A program made the translations under genes and the position numbers. Below the pieces are notes generated by a model that was not told the origin of the DNA, searched no databases, and worked only from the letters and a program-made list of their open reading frames with translations. This document shows positions 6,181-6,807 of a stretch of DNA of 6,807 nt, in pieces. This stretch comes from UBA6772 sp965183875. GTDB taxonomy: Bacteria; Bacteroidota; Bacteroidia; Flavobacteriales; UBA7430. Location: assembly GCA_965183875.1 (NCBI GenBank), contig CBCYMK010000001.1, forward strand, positions 1-6,807, written 5' to 3'. How positions within the stretch are numbered: position 1 is the stretch's first letter; every line of letters begins with the position of its first letter.

Positions 6181-6200
6181 CAATGATTTGAAAATTATTG
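6181..6200 (+). other. Second hairpin in the repeat unit, repeated at 6496-6515
   Basis: CAATGATTT (6181-6189) faces AAATTATTG (6192-6200). Up to eight or nine pairs can form, including one G:U in plus-strand RNA, with a very tight turn so that the innermost pair probably stays open. It begins three bases after the larger stem-loop, so the two could form one folded module of about 77 nt. A run of A, not T, follows on the plus strand, so it is not a terminator in that direction. Confidence 0.4.
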
Positions 6201-6248
6201 AAAAAACCATTTCCCATTCTAGTCACCGATCTTGCATTAAGTCTGAAG

Positions 6249-6563
6249 CTCTAAAGGACTAGCTAACGAATAGTAATACACGATTTTTATTTTTTTTACC
6301 GACCCCTTTTATTTTAGAGTAAAAAACGTATAAGATGAGCCTAAGCAAAATGTTGTTTAAAATTTCCAACGAAAGGAAGGAAATGAGTTCATTTTGGTAG
6401 CCATTTTAAAGTTTTTGGAACGTTAAGAAATAAAGAAAGTCATGATTTTTCGTTCTTTTCATCAAGGAAAAGGACAAGGTAAATCAGACTGACCGCAATG
6501 ATTTGAAAATTATTGAAAAAACCATTTCCCATTCTAGTCACCGATCTTGCATTAAGTCTGAAG
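6249..6563. repeat. Repeat unit copy 2 (full, 315 bp)
   Basis: This full-length second copy differs from copy 1 at three bases (C6305, G6334, A6372) and from copy 3 at two (C6305, A6372). A6372 would change Gly to Glu in the 21-residue mini-frame, which gives no support for coding. Confidence 0.93.
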
Positions 6564-6807
6564 CTCTAAAGGACTAGCTAACGAATAGTAATACACGATT
6601 TTTATTTTTTTTACCGACCTCTTTTATTTTAGAGTAAAAAACGTATAAGATGAGCCTAAGCAAAATGTTGTTTAAAATTTCCAACGGAAGGAAGGAAATG
6701 AGTTCATTTTGGTAGCCATTTTAAAGTTTTTGGAACGTTAAGAAATAAAGAAAGTCATGATTTTTCGTTCTTTTCATCAAGGAAAAGGACAAGGTAAATC
6801 AGACTGA
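6564..6807. repeat. Repeat unit copy 3 (244 of 315 bp, cut by window edge)
   Basis: This partial third copy is identical to copy 1 over its visible length except G6649, which it shares with copy 2. It is truncated only by the end of the window, inside the large stem-loop region. Confidence 0.93.

Larger units (their letters stand above)
5934..6248. repeat. Repeat unit copy 1 (full, 315 bp)
   Basis: This is the full-length first copy. It carries the private base A at 6019 where the other two copies have G. A mini-frame from ATG at 6020 to TAG at 6085 (21 residues, starting MSLSKMLFK) and another from 6127 to 6177 (16 residues, starting MIFRSFHQG) are present but have no ribosome-binding signal I can see. 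Confidence 0.93.
5934..6807. repeat. Tandem array of a 315-bp unit, 2.8 copies visible, continues past the right edge
   Basis: Three head-to-tail copies begin at 5934, 6249 and 6564, each opening with CTCTAAAGGACTAGCTAACG. The spacing is exactly 315 bp both times. The third is cut at 244 bp by the window end, so the true copy number is unknown. Only three aligned sites vary: 5990 T / 6305 C / 6620 T; 6019 A / 6334 G / 6649 G; 6057 G / 6372 A / 6687 G. The unit is AT-rich, with stops in all frames and no open frame longer than about 22 codons that I could find. There are no terminal inverted repeats, transposase fragments or spacers, so it is neither an insertion sequence nor a CRISPR array. 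Near identity implies recent amplification or ongoing homogenisation. Two internal hairpins are described separately. Confidence 0.95.

Noticed and set aside
5934..6807. CRISPR array
   Set aside because: The 315-bp units abut with no variable spacers and are far longer than CRISPR repeats.
5934..6807. Insertion sequence or MITE array
   Set aside because: I could find no terminal inverted repeats, target duplications or transposase-like frames in the unit.

Overview
The window looks like chromosomal DNA from a flavobacterium (Bacteroidota, probably Flavobacteriaceae). The evidence is low GC, weak or absent Shine-Dalgarno sequences, several matches to the Bacteroidota -7 promoter box TAnnTTTG, a short lipoprotein signal ending in LISC, and RecA, BCP, sigma factor and UvrA proteins of typical flavobacterial appearance. 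This placement rests on sequence style and family recall, not on a database search.

Layout from left to right. Minus strand: the 5' part of a TPR lipoprotein gene that runs off the left edge (1-457); a strong intrinsic terminator; recA (502-1500); bcp/prxQ peroxiredoxin (1555-2016); a second long terminator hairpin; a small 60-residue protein gene of unknown function (2103-2285); and an ECF-type sigma factor gene (2328-2915). A 189-bp divergent promoter region follows, then uvrA on the plus strand (3105-5897). The last 910 bp contain no recognisable gene. Nearly all of it is a tandem array of a 315-bp unit: two full copies plus 244 bp of a third, cut by the window edge, differing at only three positions.

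Functionally this is a genome-maintenance neighbourhood: RecA (recombination and repair), UvrA (nucleotide excision repair damage recognition) and a thiol peroxidase against peroxides. A sigma factor gene transcribed divergently from uvrA lies among them. The sigma factor and the 60-residue gene look like one transcription unit ending at the 2048-2084 terminator. bcp seems to have its own promoter just past that terminator. recA may be read from bcp and from its own weak promoter, and ends at the 469-498 terminator.

The repair genes are ordinary and intact. The part least explained by known genes is the 315-bp array. Its unit contains a 55-nt stem-loop and a second short hairpin, both untouched by the differences between copies, and both drawn with a G:U pair that favours the plus strand as an RNA. 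Other points worth checking are imperfect dyads at the uvrA/sigma and recA promoters and the small gene behind the sigma factor.
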